Shown one piece after another: positions 62,402 to 64,000 of a DNA stretch of 64,000 nucleotides; within the stretch, counting starts at the first letter, position 1; each line of letters begins with the position of its first letter. The notes beneath the pieces were generated by a model. That model had not been told where the DNA came from. It did not search any database and saw nothing but the letters and a program-made list of their open reading frames with translations. Made by a program: the position numbers and the translations under genes. This DNA is from Sulfolobales archaeon Acd1 (GTDB taxonomy: Archaea > Thermoproteota > Thermoprotei_A > Sulfolobales > Sulfolobaceae), in NCBI GenBank assembly GCA_000389735.1, contig APJY01000001.1, positions 62,001-126,000 of the forward strand, written 5' to 3'.

Positions 62402-62794
62402 TCAAGGGATTGGGTTTCCGTGCGGGCACTCTTTCGGCTTGCCGAGATACTCGTAAAGCGCCTCTATCACTTCGGCAGGAACAGTTACGTCGAACTTGGC
62501 AGAGAGCTCACAAGCCTTGGCCTTATCGACGCCGGACCTCACCAACAAGGTCTCTATGACCCTGTGGGCTTTCCTATAGTAATTTAGGGCCTTCCTTCCT
62601 TCTTCCGTGAGCTCCACGCTCTTACCCACTTTCTCAACATAACCTTTCTCCCTAAGGTGGAGTATTTCTTCAAATACTGACGGGACGCTGATCCTCAATC
62701 TCTCAGCTATTGCCGTCAGCGTGACTTTAGAGCCGTTACTCTCGAGGTGATCGATGACCTCCAAGTACTCGATTTCCCTCTTCGAAAGGCCCAT
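62402..62794 (-). CDS. DtxR/MntR-family metal-dependent transcriptional repressor
   Basis: 130 residues. Winged HTH at residues 1-62 (SKREIEYLEVIDHLESNGSKVTLTAIAERLRISVPSVFEEILHLREKGYVEKV, then VELTEEGRKALNYYRKAHRVIETLLV) followed by the dimerisation/metal region (KAKACELSAKFDVTVPAEVIEALYEYLGKPKECPHGNPIP, with the family ending P-x-x-C-P-H-G-x-P-I-P). Fe(II) or Mn(II) response likely; the SH3 domain of DtxR is absent. A perfect inverted-repeat operator sits in its own promoter. Confidence 0.92.
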   Translation of the reverse strand: MGLSKREIEYLEVIDHLESNGSKVTLTAIAERLRISVPSVFEEILHLREKGYVEKVGKSVELTEEGRKALNYYRKAHRVIETLLVRSGVDKAKACELSAKFDVTVPAEVIEALYEYLGKPKECPHGNPIP

Positions 62795-62804
62795 AACTTC
62801 GCTG

Positions 62805-62834
62805 TTTAGGTTTCACCTAAATTCTTTATTTAAT
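62805..62834 (-). promoter_or_regulatory. dtxR promoter with palindromic operator
   Basis: TTTAGGT-TTC-ACCTAAA (62805-62821) is a perfect 7-3-7 inverted repeat of the DtxR/IdeR half-site type (TTAGGT...ACCTAA). The AT-rich TATA region TTTATTTAA (about 62825-62833, plus-strand reading) adjoins it, so the operator lies between TATA and the start codon at 62794. Binding there would block initiation: autorepression. Confidence 0.7.
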
Positions 62835-62896
62835 GTTTGCTATCGATCGTAAGTTCAGGAGCGCACTGATTGGTCCCAACGAATACTTTATCTAAT

Positions 62897-63328
62897 TTAT
62901 TCACTTATCGAATCCTTAACGCAACCCGCTAGGCCTTCTACTATCCTATTCACCACGGGGCTTAGAACCCTAGAAGCCAGTGAGGCCAGCACGCCCGAAA
63001 TCTTAACGTCGGCTTCGTAGTGAAGCCTAGATCCAAGTACCTTGAGGTTAGCGTTCAGCTCGACCTGGCTGTTCAACCCTTTACCCTTCGCGTTGAAGGC
63101 TAACTCTTTGGAGGCGTGATCTACCTTCGTGAATACTACATCCGCCACGTAGTCGCCCTTTACCAGTCCCACCGCTATTTGTCCCATCACTCGGTAAGAG
63201 TTGTCTCCCACCTTTTCGATACTCTTAAGCCCGGGAAAGCACTTCGCCACTTTCTCTACATCGGAAATGAAGGACCAGACCTCATCGTCCTTCAGAGGTG
63301 AAAGATCGGCTACACCGTTGACTTTCAA
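62897..63328 (-). CDS. CoxG-like SRPBCC-domain protein
   Basis: 143 residues. START/SRPBCC fold of the carbon-monoxide-dehydrogenase subunit G family: VNGVADLSPLKDDEVWSFISDVEKVAKCFPGLKSIEKVGDNSYRV, VGLVKGDYVADVVFTKVDHASKELAFNAKGKG, and SRLHYEADVKISGVLASLASRVLSPVVNRIVEGL. Associated elsewhere with molybdenum hydroxylases; no coxLMS genes are in the window, so it is an orphan here. Upstream TATA-like TTAATATAG at about 63359-63367 (minus). Confidence 0.85.
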   Translation of the reverse strand: MKVNGVADLSPLKDDEVWSFISDVEKVAKCFPGLKSIEKVGDNSYRVMGQIAVGLVKGDYVADVVFTKVDHASKELAFNAKGKGLNSQVELNANLKVLGSRLHYEADVKISGVLASLASRVLSPVVNRIVEGLAGCVKDSISE

Positions 63329-63436
63329 CTTCTCTCTGGATACGTCGTCCTATCAAGACTATATTAAGCCGCCTCAACCCCCACGTCCTCAGAGCGTTTT
63401 TATTACACTCGACTCGAGACTCTAAACGACTGCGGG

Positions 63437-64000
63437 ATGAAGGGACTAATAGTCGCAACCGTGACTCCTTTCAACGATGACGGCTCCCTGAACCTCGGGA
63501 TGATACCAGATTACGTGTCCTACTTGAGACGAGAAGGTGCCGACGGCTTCTTCGTAAATGGAACGACCGGAGAGCTGAGCCTGCTTTCGTATGAGGAGAA
63601 ATTGGAGATAGCCAGGAAGTACCTTGAGGTTACCCCAAAGGAGACGATAGTGGGAATTCATGAGAACAGCGTCGAGAGGGCGGTTCAGCTCGCCAGGGAA
63701 GTGGTGAACCTAGGAGCTTACTATATCGCCAGCCTCCCTCCCGTTTACTTGAGGCCGTCCGATAAGGGGATAATCGAGTACTACGAGGCGCTCTCCAAGT
63801 TAGGCGTTCCGGTGATCGCTTACTACTATCCGGCAAGGCTGGGCTACACTATCAGGGTGGAGGTGTTCGAGAAAATGGCGGCTGACGGGATAATAACGGG
63901 AATGAAGTTCACGACGTCGAACGCCTCCGAGTTCGTCAAGTACATGACGGCCCTAAAGGGTGCGAATAAGGACTTCATTATGCTAAACGGAGACGACTGG
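63437..64000 (+). CDS. DapA/KDG-aldolase family protein, N-terminal part
   Basis: Runs off the end of the window (188 codons visible, ATG 63437). TIM-barrel class I aldolase: IVATVTPFNDDGSLNLGMIPDYVSYLRREGADGFFVNGTTGELSLLSYEEKLEIARKYLE with the GTTGE motif, AYYYPARLG (the catalytic Tyr and Arg), and GMKFTTSN with the Schiff-base Lys. Relatives include 2-keto-3-deoxygluconate aldolase of the branched Entner-Doudoroff pathway and dihydrodipicolinate synthase; the sequence differs from the main Sulfolobus KDG aldolase, so it may be a paralogue. CGTTTTTATTACAC (63395-63408) is the probable TATA region. Confidence 0.85.
   Translation, partial: MKGLIVATVTPFNDDGSLNLGMIPDYVSYLRREGADGFFVNGTTGELSLLSYEEKLEIARKYLEVTPKETIVGIHENSVERAVQLAREVVNLGAYYIASLPPVYLRPSDKGIIEYYEALSKLGVPVIAYYYPARLGYTIRVEVFEKMAADGIITGMKFTTSNASEFVKYMTALKGANKDFIMLNGDDW

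Noticed and set aside
1-64000. CRISPR arrays, insertion sequences, rRNA genes, integrase or att sites
   Set aside because: No regularly spaced repeats, transposase-like frames, rRNA segments or tyrosine recombinases were seen.

Overview
The window is one contiguous, gene-dense stretch of an archaeal chromosome, almost certainly from the order Sulfolobales (Thermoproteota). The evidence is the gene content: an Fe-superoxide dismutase and a PibD-type prepilin peptidase close to the Sulfolobus proteins, an XPD helicase, a segAB chromosome-segregation pair, a split transketolase joined to a complete shikimate operon, an rpoL-TFS-Csl4-L10e-Pcc1 block, Rieske and CoA-disulfide-reductase-type redox proteins, TTG/GTG starts, and TATA boxes 24-32 bp upstream of start codons (leaderless mRNAs). 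The base composition looks rich in G+C for this order, which suggests a Sulfodiicoccus- or Metallosphaera-like lineage rather than Saccharolobus; this is inference.

Layout. 1-7.3 kb: end of an MrfA-like helicase, a fused FAD/Fe-S oxidoreductase, MoaB, a COG1665-type protein, a small FAD oxidoreductase, a dolichol-kinase-like membrane enzyme and a PD-(D/E)XK-like protein. 7.3-12.3 kb: purT, a histone-deacetylase-family hydrolase, a CBS protein, a catalytically dead nitrilase homologue and an unknown. 12.3-15.9 kb: a three-gene glycolate/D-lactate oxidase (glcE, glcD, glcF). 15.9-17.0 kb: segAB, lying inside a dense cluster of TCTAGA palindromes. 17.1-20.0 kb: a glycosyltransferase, a sugar nucleotidyltransferase and sod. 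20.3-25.1 kb: a large membrane/helical protein of unknown function and an xpd operon. 25.2-35.0 kb: a Rieske protein, then the aromatic amino-acid operon (transketolase N and C, chorismate mutase-prephenate dehydrogenase, DAHP synthase, aroB, aroE, aroC, aroK, aroA, then aroD). 35.0-41.1 kb: an E1-like protein, a flippase-like membrane protein, a Cdc45/RecJ-like protein, Pcc1, L10e, Dph2, Csl4, RpoL, an unknown, TFS, and an intron-bearing tRNA-Arg. 41.2-46.5 kb: PibD, acyl-CoA dehydrogenase, two transporters and a double-hotdog thioesterase. 46.5-49.8 kb: a NurA-HerA pair plus a small partner. 49.9-57.4 kb: CoA-disulfide-reductase-like flavoprotein, sugar-phosphate isomerase, CysRS, a Nudix protein, a glycosylated surface protein and glutamate dehydrogenase. 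57.4-64 kb: an OLD-like ATPase with a small membrane partner, an SDR, a family-4 uracil-DNA glycosylase, a TauE permease, a DtxR-type regulator with a palindromic operator, CoxG, and the start of a DapA/KDG-aldolase-like gene.

The least expected items are non-coding. Three C/D box guide sRNAs with near-canonical box spacing lie at gene junctions (11.5, 18.2 and 60.8 kb). A cluster of nine TCTAGA sites within 4.2 kb around segAB looks like a centromere-like SegB-binding region. A perfect TTTAGGT-3-ACCTAAA operator sits in the dtxR promoter. No CRISPR array, insertion sequence or rRNA gene was seen.
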